From: Trachythela sp. YZ-2020 | Taxonomy: Eukaryota > Cnidaria > Anthozoa > Malacalcyonacea > Clavulariidae | DNA length: 64,000 nucleotides | Assembly (NCBI GenBank): GCA_016169945.1 | Contig: JADLSH010000220.1 | Location: forward strand, 3,397,001 to 3,461,000 | Direction of reading: 5' to 3' | Shown: piece by piece, positions 18,365 through 30,560 of the stretch | Layout of the letters: each line of letters begins with the position of its first letter | Numbering within the stretch: position 1 is the first letter of the stretch | Position numbers and translations under genes: made by a program | Notes under the pieces: model-generated | What the model saw: the letters and a program-made list of their open reading frames with translations, nothing else | The model's database searches: none | Told to the model about the DNA's origin: nothing

Positions 18365-19510
18365 TTTTCATTTATTTACGGTTAAAGTATCGTATATTTT
18401 ATATGAAAAAGGTCTAAATTAAAAGGAGAACGAAATCATTTTTACGCTTATGTCTTAAACTGATTTCCTTTCAAAAAGTAATTTTTATCGGTAAAATACA
18501 GTTTAGTTTTGTGAACATTTCGAAACGTTATATTTGAACGGAATGTTGAATTTTACATTAGTTTACCTCATATAACGAATAATAACATACCTACATCATA
18601 AATTCGGGAATTCTAGAGCTAAAACAACTATTTTTTAATTATTTTTGGCCGATTTGTATCCTGTTTTCTCGCTAAATATTTGTATTATTTTGTGTCAGTG
18701 TTGCTATGACTACAGTGCTTCCACTACTTAAGAAATATTTCCGTTACGTATCTTTCAAGAAACCATGTATATATACTTCCCGGTTTCCTTACAGTTTTCC
18801 TTTCAAGCTATTAGAGTATTGTTTTCCTTCAAACTCATTTGAAATGAACGAAAACACTTATGTCAAGAAGTTCACTTATATGACGCTGTCCTTTGAGTGC
18901 GTCATAAATGGAGGGGGGGGGGGGGGGGGGTAGATAATTCAATTCTGTTTTTTAGCGAAAATTATGCCTGAATCGAAGATACCAAACACGCGGCCAGTGA
19001 TTTACCGAATCCCATTTCCAGCAGAAAAACTGCTGGTGTAACGGCCTTTTTCCTGCGTTTTGCATCGCAGATTTTGCAACAAAAAAGCTTAGTATAATGT
19101 TGGAAACTGTCGTTGTTTAGCTGTGGCGAGGGGTTGTTGCATGCATGTATTTCTCGTCAAGTATAAATCGAATAAAACCTGTCGGTCGAAATTCCATTTT
19201 GCCACTTTGGGAATTGGGTGCAAATCCCATTTGGATCTCAAACACGATTCATGAATTTTAATTTAAAAAGGCATATTATATCGAAAAAAATTAAATGACT
19301 TAAAGAGCTTAACTGTTTTAAGCTTACTGTTTAGCAAGACAAATTGTTGATTAATTGCTTTTTATTTTGTTATGTACTGCTTATATGATGCACAAAGGTG
19401 GAAAAATGTATTTTCGACTGGCAATTTTTTAATCGGTTTGTATTTGGTCATTTCTGCATGGAATGTTACAACAAAGGTGATTAGTATTATAGGTACCGTT
19501 CGAGCCTTAT
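18365..19510. other. No gene seen; contains poly-G run
   Basis: AT-rich non-coding DNA. At 18912-18930 an uninterrupted run of G could form a G-quadruplex or be a sequencing-sensitive homopolymer. Confidence 0.5.
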
Positions 19511-19514
19511 TTTT

Positions 19515-19640
19515 GAGGGGCGCAAGGGGGCGCATCATGAACATTAGCATATGAGGGGGCACAATGCAACATCATTAACATAATATAGGCGGGCGCATGA
19601 TCATTAGCATACAGGGGGGCGCATTATGTAATTAACATCA
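19515..19640. repeat. GGGGGCGCATYAT short tandem repeats
   Basis: Three to four spaced copies of ggggcgcat(c)at followed by aacattagcat. Degenerate minisatellite. Confidence 0.55.
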
Positions 19641-19724
19641 ACATCATTAACTATACAACTCGGTCCTACTCCTTTGGGATATAGCGCATCGTTACATTGA
19701 CCATTTAAAGTCAAGAAATCTAGT

Positions 19725-19850
19725 CATAATAGCGTCGCGCTACCGATTTACATTACAATAGTGTAGCGCTATCAAGTAGCGCTACCAAATAGCGTCACAA
19801 CAGAGTAGCGCTACCAAGTAGCGCGACCAAACAAAGTAGCGTTATCAAAG
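19725..19850. repeat. GGTAGCGCTACC palindrome array
   Basis: About eight copies of the self-complementary tagcgcta motif separated by short linkers (aagtagcgctaccaa). Many alternative hairpins are possible. Confidence 0.65.
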
Positions 19851-22800
19851 AGTATAAACACCAACACAATAGCAAAGCATCCGTATATATTTTGCCAAGC
19901 GTTGTGTTCCAAACACAGTCCGTTTCGACAACGAGTAAATATATTCTCGTATCTAATATCACCTTATAGGAAACGGCTTAGACAACTAATATAGCGAAGC
20001 TTAACCTAGTAAAATATTATTGCCTTATGCGAAGTAATAACAAGCAGAAATATAGCTTTCTAGAACGAGAAGATCTTAAAGTTTATCGGCATAGCTAAGG
20101 TCTTATAGAGAAATACAAATATATGTTTGCCAAGCGAATATATAAACATAGTTCTTAAAGGGATTTAGACCTTACAAAGTTTCAAGCGTTTTAAATGTAG
20201 CAGAGGATGAAAAGCAGTGATTTTTAAGCTAGATTTACGAGCATATACAAACATTGTATGTAAACACAATTCTATGCGTAGGTTTGTAAGTCATTTGTAA
20301 ATCGTTAACGGCGATTTGAATAAATTGAGAATGTATAATTATAGGACGGGAAAATATTGTACAATGTACACACAGCAAACACAGAATTCATTTTTAAAAC
20401 AGATTTAAAATTAAAATTTATTTACAGCGTTAGTAAGGTCTACTCCTATAAGAGCTTATCGTTTAGGAGTCTTTTATATATGTGACCATTCATAGGAAAA
20501 CGTACTTTAAGTCATCTCACAAATTGCTTAAAACGTCGTTAAAATGCAGTTCAAGCTGCGTTCACGGGGCGTTAGCAATGAGTCCAAACAAATATGAACT
20601 GAGTTTTTCTATCGTTTACACGTCTGCCTCTTGCGTTTTCTGAGCGTGCCTGTGTATGGTTAAAAGCGTTCACAATGAATCATTCAGCGTTTGCGATTTG
20701 TTCATAAATTCTGCTTTGAAAGGTGTTTGATTCGCGTTCAGTATTTTTGAACGGGGTTTTTTATGTGTTTTTCGACCGTGCGTACATCGTTTATCGGGCG
20801 TTATTACTGCGTTGATAGCCCGTTAAAAGTCCAGACAATAGGAGTCGAAACGCCATGCTATTACAAACATAAACTAATAAGTACTTGACATTATTGACCT
20901 TGGCAATTAATTTTTTTGAGAGCAAGTCCTGATATCAACTATGACGATTAAACAGTTATTACAAACATATACGACAGCCATATACAGTACATATATGAAA
21001 CCGTATTTGTTTGTCGCAATCGATTGAATAATATTGAAAGCCAAACCATTTTCGCCGCGAGCTATGATTATAATTATGAGAGATTACGCGCAGCCTGTCA
21101 GTCTCATCAGAGTAAACTGGTGGTCATATTACATAATTGTTCGTTGGTATAGCACTTCGAGAGATGGTTGAGGAATTAGGAGTTGTATTGACTATCTTCG
21201 TTCGAGACATGTCTACTGACGTGCACAATTTAAGAAAGGAGTGGCAATTGTCGTGTACAGTAGGGACCGCTATGTCACTTAGTCCGAGTATTAACATTAA
21301 GAGAGGACTTATTCATGTACATAAAAATATTTGCTACGGTTACAATACAATATGGGTATCATACTGAATTGGTTTAATTTTACAGTTTATACTCTGATTA
21401 GAAAGGTCCATATGACGCTTCAGCAGCGAGATAATTATTTCCTTGCTCTTTGACAGAAAAATTGACAGCCGCTTATCTTATTATCCCAGATGATATAGAA
21501 TTTAAAAGTAAAATTTGAATTTCTTAAATTATAGTAAACAACTTCACAGCTAGCTTCGCTCCTATACTAAATTGTTCTATAATTTCTACACTGTTTTTCG
21601 AATACCTGTAAGGGCTGTCCTTGCTCTATGCACACAACCGTAGTCTATTTCAAATCCTGCGTTCTGATTGACTACTTATCTGTTGACTCTACGAGATGTG
21701 CTTTATTTTAATTAGAAATAAGAAAGACATGAAAAACCATGGCTGCGAGCCTTTTCGGTTTTAGAGATTTTTGGAAGAAATTGTATGAAAGATTGATACA
21801 AATTTCTATTCCTTGGAATGTGGAAAATAGGAAATATATGGGAATGATGAAGATTGCTAATGATGAAAATCGAACGGTAGCCTAATACAGTATTTTGTCA
21901 ACAAATCTTTGCGTGCTTAAAACATGGCCTGGAAGCAAATGAATTTGAAAGGCATTGATAAGCAAACTTTTTGTGCACATTTAAAGCAACACCGTTAATA
22001 CAATTCTCGCTCATTCTTGCTTCTTACTATTTAATATAAACCACCTTTCGTAGCTCCTAATCAGCTGTGCTCTTCGTGTGATTTCGTGTAATATATATAG
22101 TGGTAGTATTTCCGGGTAGTACTTCAAACAACTTTCTCTATATACATGTATTCATGTATATGATGGTAATAAATTATTTATTAATCTTTTTTTCCGATAT
22201 TTCATCGATTTATTAAACGTATTAGTTTGCTTTAGCAATATTCAAAAGCTACAGTATTATTGCACAATTTTTAAAATATTCGCTCATGAATGAACAATTC
22301 AAACCGATAGTGTTTTACTATAGAAGAAACTTCTCAGGAGGAAAATTCCTTAGAAAACTAGCTATAGCAGTGTTTCCTAGAATCAAATTGTACTTTCTTC
22401 CATGCGACCGATCCAAATTGAACCCTATATTGACACAGCGAAGAGAGAAACATGCATGCATGTATTAACTATACTATATCATTACACTTCAGTTACTGCA
22501 ACTATGTTACTTACCAGCTTTAATAGTTTTCGCGACTTTTCAGCTTAAGCCGTGTATTGCATGAAGAAATGTATTGATAGAGTTCGATAATGCAAAATCT
22601 CTCAGCTGAGAAACTTTATTGAATTTGAAGATAAATCACGGGAATCTTAATAGCATAAGCTCACTGACCAAGCTAGTGCACATTGCGAGGGATATAAACT
22701 TATTATCTTGAGATAAAGTTAGTGGAGCCTCTGCTGTGCCTTGTTTATGAAAACTGCATCAGTTTGTCTATGTAGGCAAATGGCATAATATAATTGACCT

Positions 22801-23440
22801 GTAAATATTTCAAGCTATAATAAGATCTATTTATCAGCATCCGCGAACTTTCCAGACATATTATACACAGATAATTTATTATGCCACGAATGGAAGCAAA
22901 AGAACCCGAGTTAACATAATAGTAATAATAATAATTATTGACATTATAATTTAAATAATGTATAAAGTTCCCAAATTGTGACACAATGCATTGCAATCGT
23001 GCTTCGCGGATGCTTTGAGGCGTGGACAAAAATGGAAGATATTTCATGGCAAAAACATTTTGGCATTTACTCGAAAAGTCGAGAAGTCCTTTCTCTTTTA
23101 TAGGTAGGGATTTTACATGTTTGACTCGCTTCCAATTACAAAACAATTTAAAAAATAATCTCTATGTGCATTTTTGTCTATATTTTCTCACAAACATTCT
23201 ATTGTGGTTATATTAAAATATGAATGGATATGCGGTGCTGCTAATAATTATCAGAGAAATCTTAAACAGAAATTATTAGAGGAATTTTTAGAACAATTAC
23301 ATCATTATATTATTAGATATGTCTATATATTTCTTCAAAAGTATAATTATAGGTAGTAACGTTGTAGATTTTGGATATTAACTATAATTAGCAGTAGTTG
23401 TTAGAATAATTGTTTGCATATATATTTGTTTGCATATATA
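19851..23440. other. Long region without recognisable gene
   Basis: AT-rich DNA with only short open frames (for example 21137-21367), none with family resemblance or splice support. The stretch 20520-20840 is richer in CpG and in gcgtt/cgttc words than its surroundings and may be a dispersed repeat. Confidence 0.45.
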
Positions 23441-23441
23441 T

Positions 23442-23501
23442 TTTGCTCTAACTATATATGTTGTCGAGCACTCTTTGCGTTTCGTAGACCTAAACCTACA
23501 C

Positions 23502-23541
<40 letters not shown>

Positions 23542-23606
23542 GTGTAGGTTTAGGTCTACGAAACGCAAAGAGTGCTCGACAACATATAGTTAGAGCAAAT
23601 TATAGA
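23442..23606. repeat. Large hairpin: ~60-bp arms around a TA tract
   Basis: The left arm (23442-23507) and right arm (23537-23606) are complementary except for a 2-nt length difference; the loop is a (TA)n tract. The arm reads gtcgagcactctttgcgttt on the left and its complement on the right. It directly abuts the 5' side of the Penelope-like coding region. Confidence 0.9.
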
Positions 23607-23654
23607 TTTTCGCTTACCTCAAAACTTGTCTGCAACAGGCTGTTTCATCTGTAA

Positions 23655-25049
23655 AAGAATCATCGCGATCGCAATCACGAAGCATTTATATCTTTAAAAG
23701 ATCACAAAGAAAATTTCGAAAACAATCCAAAATGCCGATTAATTAATCCCGCTAAAAGCGAATCCGGAAAAATAAGCAAAGTTATTTTGGACAAAATTAA
23801 TTCCAATTTGAGAGAAAAACTGAATTTAAATCAATGGAGGAATACAAAACAAGTTATTCAGTGGTTTGGCAATATAAAAGATAAGGACAGACACAGTTTC
23901 ATTTCGTTTGACATTGTCGATTTCTACCCATCTATTTCTGAAAAACTATTGGACCAAGCTTTATCTTGGGCTTCAAATTTGGCTACTATACCTGAAAACG
24001 ATATTTCAATAATAAAACACGCTAGAAAATCTCTCCTTTTCAATACCGGAATTTCATGGATAAAAAAAGATAGCCATAGTTTGTTTGACGTTAGCATGGG
24101 CAGTTTCGACGGCGCGGAAATTTGTGAGTTAGTAGGCCTTTTCATTTTAAACCGCCTGAGTAAGAAATTTGGCAAAGAAAGCATCGGCCTATATAGAGAT
24201 GACGGTTTGGCTATTATAAAAAGTAAATCAGCACGTTTAGCAGACAAAACAAGAAAATATCTCCACAAAATTTTCGAGCAGTTTGACCTAAAAATTACCG
24301 CCGAATCAAATTTACGCATTGTAAACTTTTTAGATGTAACTTTCGACCTTAACAATGGAAAACATAGGCCCTATAGGAAGCCCAACGACGATCCACTATA
24401 CATAAATATGCACTCTAATCACCCACCGAGCATCACAAGGCAACTACCTGCATCAATTAACAAGCGCATCGCACTTCTTTCATCAGATGAGCAAACTTTT
24501 CAGGAATCTGCACCCATATATCAGAACGCACTTAGGCATAGCAACTTTAATCATGAACTTAGCTACACTCAGCACACACCGCAAAAACAACGCAGGAATA
24601 GGCAACGCAACATCATTTGGTTCAACCCACCATTTAGCAAGAGTGTTAGCACAAACATGGGACGTAATTTCCTTAGTCTAATTGACAAGCATTTTCCACC
24701 GCACCACAAGCTACATAAAATTTTTAACAGAAATACAGTTAAAGTAAGCTATAGCTGCATGAACAATATTAAGTCAGTAATCACTAAACACAATGCACGC
24801 ATATCTAGAAATAACAAGCCACAGGAGAGGGACACTACCAATTGCAGTTGTAGAAAAAACACCATTTGCCCGCTTCAAAAACAATGCATGACTAGGGACA
24901 TAGTATACAAAGCAACAGTCACAGTAAGCAACACAAACACGATCAAAAATTACATTGGCATGACTGCAACCACATTCAAAGAGCGATTGGCCAACCACAC
25001 TTTTATTGGCCAACCACACATTTATTGTGAATTTATAGGATTGGTCTAG
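23655..25049 (+). pseudogene. Penelope-like reverse transcriptase with GIY-YIG remnant
   Basis: One frame is open from just after a stop at 23652-23654 to 25049. It contains AFISLKDHKENFENNPKCRL, motif A FDIVDFYPSISEKLL, SMGSFDGAEICELVG, the catalytic YRDDGLAI (about residue 138 of the frame from 23787), and NFLDVTFDL; then a basic linker with NTICPLQKQCMTRDIVYKAT and a GIY-YIG-type stretch NYIGMTATTFKERLANH. The RT-to-GIY-YIG order is that of Penelope-like elements. The 5' part (before the KDHK block) is missing, replaced by the hairpin at 23442-23606, and the nuclease domain is cut after RLANH by a short duplication and a stop. The RT core has no internal stop but the element is incomplete. 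Confidence 0.75.
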
Positions 25050-25195
25050 GGCCATTCATTTTATACATTTCCTATCTTTTGCTACAAGTCATTGTTGATG
25101 TTTTTAGTGTTGATGTTTTTAGTGTTGATAAGTCAGTCAATAAACGAGAGCTTATACCACTTGCAACTGGCTGTGTAACTTGATATAGGATTGAA
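25050..25195 (+). other. 3' flank of Penelope-like element
   Basis: Contains a direct repeat gttgatgtttttagt (25093-25125). It ends where similarity to the 5.9-kb element begins (about 25200), so the Penelope-like copy probably truncated that element. Confidence 0.45.
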
Positions 25196-25199
25196 AAAA

Positions 25200-26583
25200 A
25201 AGATACTGCCCTTGAGGGTGGGGGTTGTATTTAATACCTGTATCTTGTACCCAGGGGAATTTGCTCAGGTTTGATCGGGTGAAAAGACCAATCCCCCTGC
25301 ATCCCAGGGGGTCGACCCCAGGGGGAAGCCACTGATACATGCATTTCCTAAGGGCAAAAATGGCTGTGGTACAACATATCTATTTCTCACTCTACACTAT
25401 GTGGTATAGACTAATACTTCCTTCCCACATTCTAGACAGAAACAATGTGTGGATATGGATATGGAACTTATTGCCAGTGCCAGACACTTCGCGAAATATT
25501 CAGGGTGCGAACTTAGGTTGCCAACATATAACCATCCTTTTGTTGCTGCAAATCTCCATTCTTAAAACCTTTTTCACTTACATTTCATGCAAATTTACTT
25601 AAATTATAGCCTATCAAGGCTTTCGTGGTTGTAAAATCATAAATTGATACAGCTTTGTTACACAGTTAACCAGCTATCATTCAAAGGCTTTGAGAAATTA
25701 TTCGGGGGGAGACTGTCCCCCTGGTAACCACTGCTTATTGCAAAATACTTTATTATTATATACTCTGTCTCAGTGATGAAACTAGACATAGCAAGTAGTT
25801 TTGCTATTGATGCATTTGCAAATTGTTGATTCTTTAATTATTGAAACCTTCAGAAATGCATTGTCTTTAGGCTATTTTAATGCATGCTTATTTGAATAGT
25901 AAGAGCAGATTCCATGGCTTCACTCCAGACAATTTGAGTAATCAAGGGGAGAGTAGGAGACTGCCTAGACATTATGTGCAGGTAATGCCATAAGCTCTCT
26001 CTCTCTCTCTTGGATGAGAAAACCTCTGGTCGCAATAGGGACTTACAAAAATAACAATTATTAGAATTTTTGTATTTTTATGCGGGACGAAATGGACTGC
26101 GCACTGGGTACCCGGAGGATGTAGACCAGTTGATGATTATTGGGGAGAACCAAGTGTTTGTTGAATGCCCTGGTACTGATGTGATCAACGCTCTGATAGA
26201 TGTCATATCCGCGTACTACCGTACGTTTTCAACGTTTCCTACCCAGGTGGCATGGTTGCGGGCTTATCCTTTCTTCTGGAAATTGTGTTGCGATAAAGCG
26301 ATAATGCATACAAAGGTACAAAGTACTCAGCATTAATAACTGAACTAAAGAGTAGCATGTCAATAGCTGAAAACGAACCGTAGAACTATTCTGTTATACA
26401 CACAAAATACCTACAAAATAGTCTGTACATTATTTAATGGTCTTAACATTATTTTTTATCTTAATAAATTATTTAACAATTATTATAGTATTATGCTTTC
26501 TTATATAATGGTAAAACTAGATTCTAGATTATTTTTTAGTCCATTTTTGGAGTAAAATTAACTCCTTGAAATTAACAGTGTAT
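25200..26583. mobile_element. Partial second copy of the 5.9-kb transposon family
   Basis: Inverted relative to the first copy: 25200-25740 matches 7770-7200, 25757-25900 matches 6112-5960, and 26060-26530 matches 5480-4990. About 1 kb between the first two blocks is absent. The right terminus reads inward from 26583 as CACTGTTAATTTCAAGGAG and is followed outside by TA. Here the subterminal palindrome is ggagttaattttactcc instead of aaggtgtgtt. The left end is missing, cut by the Penelope-like element. Confidence 0.65.
26136..26336 (+). pseudogene. Unknown ORF conserved with 5399-5199
   Basis: Encodes ENQVFVECPGTDVINALIDV and continues to PFFWKLCCDKAIMHTKVQ. The frame is preserved between the two transposon copies with about ten substitutions. 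No family recognised; probably an element-encoded protein fragment. Confidence 0.35.
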
Positions 26584-27230
26584 ACAATCATATAGCCATC
26601 AAGATACATGTATTTTAAAATATGGGGTAAATGGGTATTGACATACTTATAAATCAGGTCTTCATCATTGAGACTACCATCAACTTGTAAAGTACAATAT
26701 AACTCATTGGTTTATGTTTATGCAAGAATGTGATTTTTTAGTTTCTACATTACTATTGGTTGTTTCGATGTGATAAAATCACATTCTAGCAGAAACATGG
26801 ACAATAATATAGATACTGAGTTATAATGTACTTCATGGAGTTTCCAAACCATATATGATGAGTTCTATTAGCTGCGATGGCAATTACTGGTCATGCAATC
26901 AAATGCTAGTAAACCTGCATCGAGTTTAAGGCAATAGATTAAGTTTTGTAAGTTTTGAATAACACAAATAATTTAAAATTTGCATTGCATAGCATGCATG
27001 CATGCTAGTTTGCCATTGTTAGTTTTGCCACTGTTAACTTGCATGTATATAGTATATATGTGTGTAAACTAAGATTAATGTCAAACTTATAAATATATAT
27101 TTTTTAACTTTTAAATTGTTGTGTAACTCACTATTATATTTTATCTTCACCAATTTTAGTTCCTATTAACAAGGGTCAATTTAGCTTTATTTGAAGTTAT
27201 TAATATTATTATATACTACGAACGAAAATA
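26584..27230. other. No gene seen
   Basis: AT-rich non-coding sequence between two transposon ends. Confidence 0.5.
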
Positions 27231-27234
27231 ACCT

Positions 27235-27573
27235 CAACGAAAGCTAAATTGGTCCTTTGATGGGGCCAAAGCTGGGACTGTTTTGGCCCCATCAAGAGGG
27301 CTGTAAATTTGGCCACCGTTTGGGGTCAAAACAGCCCCACTAAAAGGGACCGTTTTAGGGTCAAAATTTTGGCCCCATTTTTTGGGCCAAAACAGCCCCA
27401 CTAAAATTGGCCCTTTTAAGGGGGCTGTTTTAGCCCTTTTAATGGGGCTGTTTTGGCCCCATTAAGGGCTGTAATTTTGGCCCCCATTTTGGGGCTGTTT
27501 TGGCCCCACTAAAAGGGTCAAAATTTTGGCCCCATTTTTGGGGCCAAAATGGCCCCGAAAAAATTACTGTGTA
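27235..27573. mobile_element. Transposon end with GGGGCCAAAACAGCCCC array
   Basis: About 330 bp of head-to-head ggggctgttttggcccc-type palindromes ends at 27573. Read inward from that end the terminus is CACAGTAATTTTTTCGGGG, with TA immediately outside, like the other ends of this group (2193, 4464, 10398, 26583). The opposite end was not found. Confidence 0.55.
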
Positions 27574-28214
27574 TACATGATCACTGAAAAGCCCCTTTGG
27601 GGAGGTTTCATTAAACGTTCATTCAATTTATATAAAATTGAAATGTATAGAATGTGTAATAAGATGCTTATACATTATATTTTTCGGGGATTAAAAATTA
27701 TATAGTTGAAGGTATATATATAATTTGTAAAAAGAGATATATTAAAAACAAAACATCGGAATCAATCTATAACTATACAATTTAACTGTACAATATTCAG
27801 TTCCCGAAACATGCATATAGTGTAGGGGCTATATTATTAGACGTTTACATAAATTTTTATCTCAAATTCAATCTTAAATGTTTGGAAAAACCTTTTTGAA
27901 ATGTTCATTAACACTTAACTGCTTTTCCCTTGAAACGCTTTGACATAAACTCCACTTTTGAAATGAATTTTTGGAAATGAATTCATCCTTGTCTACTTTA
28001 AATTACGAATTTTAAAGCCGATACAAGATCTGGTAAACGATCTAAGAAATTCACACCTATACCATGATATGAAATGGAAAGCGGTGTATAAACTGTATTT
28101 TTTAAACCGATAAATAACGCGTGGCTGGGGGAAAATATGCACACAAAGCGTTGATAATCACTTATAAAATGACAGGAAGTCTGGAAAAGTTAGCTAAACT
28201 ATACTTATCATATA
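27574..28214. other. No gene seen
   Basis: AT-rich non-coding sequence. Confidence 0.5.
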
Positions 28215-28500
28215 TTACGCACTAAAAATACATTAGACCTACATACAAGAAAGTAAGCATCATACGTCAGTAACTATACTGTGTGTATGACGACAACCAT
28301 AATACTCGAGCCTCATTGTAGGATAACTGCTCCACGATTTTGGCCAGACACTCATGTACCGAGCATGAACAGGATTTTTAAATGAGTTGGTAACAATCGA
28401 GATTTGATCGCTGTTTGCTTGAAAAACCTATATAAATTAAGAATATCACATCTTAATACTTTAATGAAATACTCCCTATATAAACAGTATTATACACCCG
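28215..28500. repeat. Direct repeat flanking discoidin exon, copy 1
   Basis: Matches 30233-30527 in the same orientation (for example gattttggccagacac and aatactcgag), with roughly 80-85 percent identity by eye. The two copies bracket the first discoidin exon. Confidence 0.7.
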
Positions 28501-29061
28501 GCTTAATCCTACACTATAGATGTATCACAGATACACAGAGTAACTGCGTGATTATTATCCACAATAACTACAGCATAATTAGTATAAATAAATAAACACA
28601 ACAACAACGAAAGCAAAATAAACCATAAACAACGCTTTTAATTGGCTGAAGAGCGTGGTCAATTGAATACGGCAATCAATATAGTATATAACCTGCATGA
28701 GGAACAAAAACAATCAATCACTTAATAATCGACCATCAGTCTACGTAAATCATACGTAAAAAGCAGGATATATTTTGGTTGCGTTAGGAGAAATTGAAAT
28801 TATAGGCTACATCAGGGACAAAAATCTTGTATTTTCATTAAATATGAAATTTATCAATTATTCGCCAAAGGCGAAGTGATTATTGGTGAATGTTCACCGA
28901 GACGAAGTCGAGTTTTTTATACACACGCCTATGGAATCACAACGCATTCCACCCAGAATTCCAGAGACTTCCTATATGCCTATTATTAAGTCACTCTATC
29001 GAACTTTGTAAAACATTGTTATATGGCATAATTATGTATTATAATAACCCTTGTTTCACAG
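28501..29061. other. No gene seen
   Basis: Non-coding sequence; its last ~50 bp (from ttatatggcataattatg) match 59415-59462 and belong to a duplicated locus. Confidence 0.45.
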
Positions 29062-29230
29062 AACACGAAATTCCTACATAATATTTCCAAAATATTTTAA
29101 ATATGTAGGAATCAAAGAGTTGGAAGAACAATGTATTATATATAAATACACTGACCTTTCACTGGCAAGAAGCGTCGAACAAATTAGGCTTTCAAGTCCA
29201 GACAAGCAATACCTATTTATGATCGTGTAA
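29062..29230 (+). pseudogene. Possible exon paralogous to 59462-59560
   Basis: After an acceptor-like tttcacag the sequence is similar to the ORF at 59465. The peptide EEQCIIYKYTDLSLARS corresponds to EEQCIVYKYTDLNLARS there, with several synonymous differences, but this copy has a palindromic insertion of about 45 bp near 29080-29125 and soon reaches stops. Function unknown. Confidence 0.25.
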
Positions 29231-29657
29231 AATGCCAAAGTAATTTGCGAGTCCTTAGAATTGCGAGTTCAAGAACCCAATGCAACCACAGCATATTTCA
29301 CCGCAAATTCTTTGATATCTCGCTTAGACCTCAAATACATTAATCCTTTTAACATGCTTTGGGTAGTTCATTTTGACCATTTTATAAAATTAATATGTCT
29401 ATGTAAATGTAAAAGGTCTTACAATTCATGAACACTCCATGCACTCGATAAATTAAAAACTTGTAAGGACATAAAAGTCCCAAATTGAATATTACTATTT
29501 CGAAAAACCGAGATATATTATATTCAATTTAGAAATAAAATGAAAGATAACTCGACATTTTAACCAGGTTTATTTTCATGCAAGAATTATATTTCCGCAA
29601 GAATTAACAGTGAGAGCAAAAAAATGTAAATATTGTTCGTTTCATGCGCTGGCTTAC
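29231..29657. other. No gene seen
   Basis: Part of the duplicated locus; partial similarity to 59780-60030 but no intact frame. The second exon expected for a discoidin domain was not found here. Confidence 0.4.
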
Positions 29658-29992
29658 CTTTACATTTCCTGACTCTTGATAATATGTCCAATTGTTACCA
29701 TCAGTGCTGTATGCAACCGAGTAAGACTTTGCCCATTCTATATTAGTATAGCAGGTTCCCTGGGTTGCTATTCCTGTCACAATGGTCAGTTGTCTCAGAT
29801 CAACCTGAAGCCACGAGTTGGTTCTTCCTTGTCTAGTAGGCGCCCAAGAACAACGAGAGCAGAAGTAACGTGGTTTGTTCAATCTTGCAAAGCTAGATTT
29901 GTAACTGCTACCAAAAATAGATGACGCGGTGATTGCATCATCAGGTATTTCACCACTCTCCATTCCTAATGGATTGGGATCTGCACATGAAG
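29658..29992 (-). CDS. F5/8 type C (discoidin) domain exon, copy 1
   Basis: A 335-bp exon with acceptor tatttttag (29993 on) and donor gtaagc (29657 down). It encodes ADPNPLGMESGEIPDDAITA, SSFARLNKPR, then the hallmark GRTNSWLQVDLRQLTIVTGI and ATQG, followed by SYSVAYSTDGNNWTYY. These are the N-terminal two thirds of a discoidin domain, which in animals binds carbohydrates or lipids on secreted proteins. The C-terminal part of the domain must lie in another exon and is not visible, so the gene is incomplete here or is a pseudogenic duplicate. Start phase 1, end phase 0, exactly as in copy 2. Confidence 0.7.
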
Positions 29993-30232
29993 CTAAAAAT
30001 ATAGATACATTACATTTCAGGATAATTGGATAATAGAATAAAATGTTAAATTCTCATTTTTTTGCTTCTGATCGACTTGAAAGGATATTAGTTAACCAAA
30101 TTTTATTTTTTCATTTACATCCAACAATTTTGGTTTAATTGTTCTTGCAATAGTAAGTTTTCAATGAATGCATTCGGCTATTAGTATTCAACAAAAATTA
30201 AGCGTACACAGTTACACAAGCTATTTATTATA
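29993..30232. other. Intron or flank of discoidin exon
   Basis: Sequence close to the exon (to about 30020) is similar to that upstream of copy 2 at 60371-60420. Confidence 0.35.
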
Positions 30233-30527
30233 TTACGCACTAAAATACATTACAAACAAGAATGTAAGCATTATACTTCAGTAATTATACTGTGTGACAT
30301 ACATGCATGGCGACAACCGTAATACTCGAGTCTCATTGTAGGATAGTTGCTCCAAGATTTTGGCCAGACACGTATGTACCGAGCTTGAATAGGACTTTTA
30401 AACGAGTGTGTAACAATCGAGTTTCGATCTGTGTTTGCTTGAAGAATCTATACCAATTAAATATACAAAGTGATGTTTTAATATTTTAATGAAATGCTCC
30501 CTATAAACAGTGTTATACTGTGCGGTT
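30233..30527. repeat. Direct repeat flanking discoidin exon, copy 2
   Basis: Counterpart of 28215-28500, about 2 kb to the right, ending just before the Penelope-like insertion. Confidence 0.7.
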
Positions 30528-30560
30528 GGCTGTGTAAAACTACCTGAAAAATACAATAAG

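Noticed and set aside
18706..18933. ORF ending in a poly-Gly tail
   Set aside because: The tail is a G homopolymer and the rest has no family resemblance.
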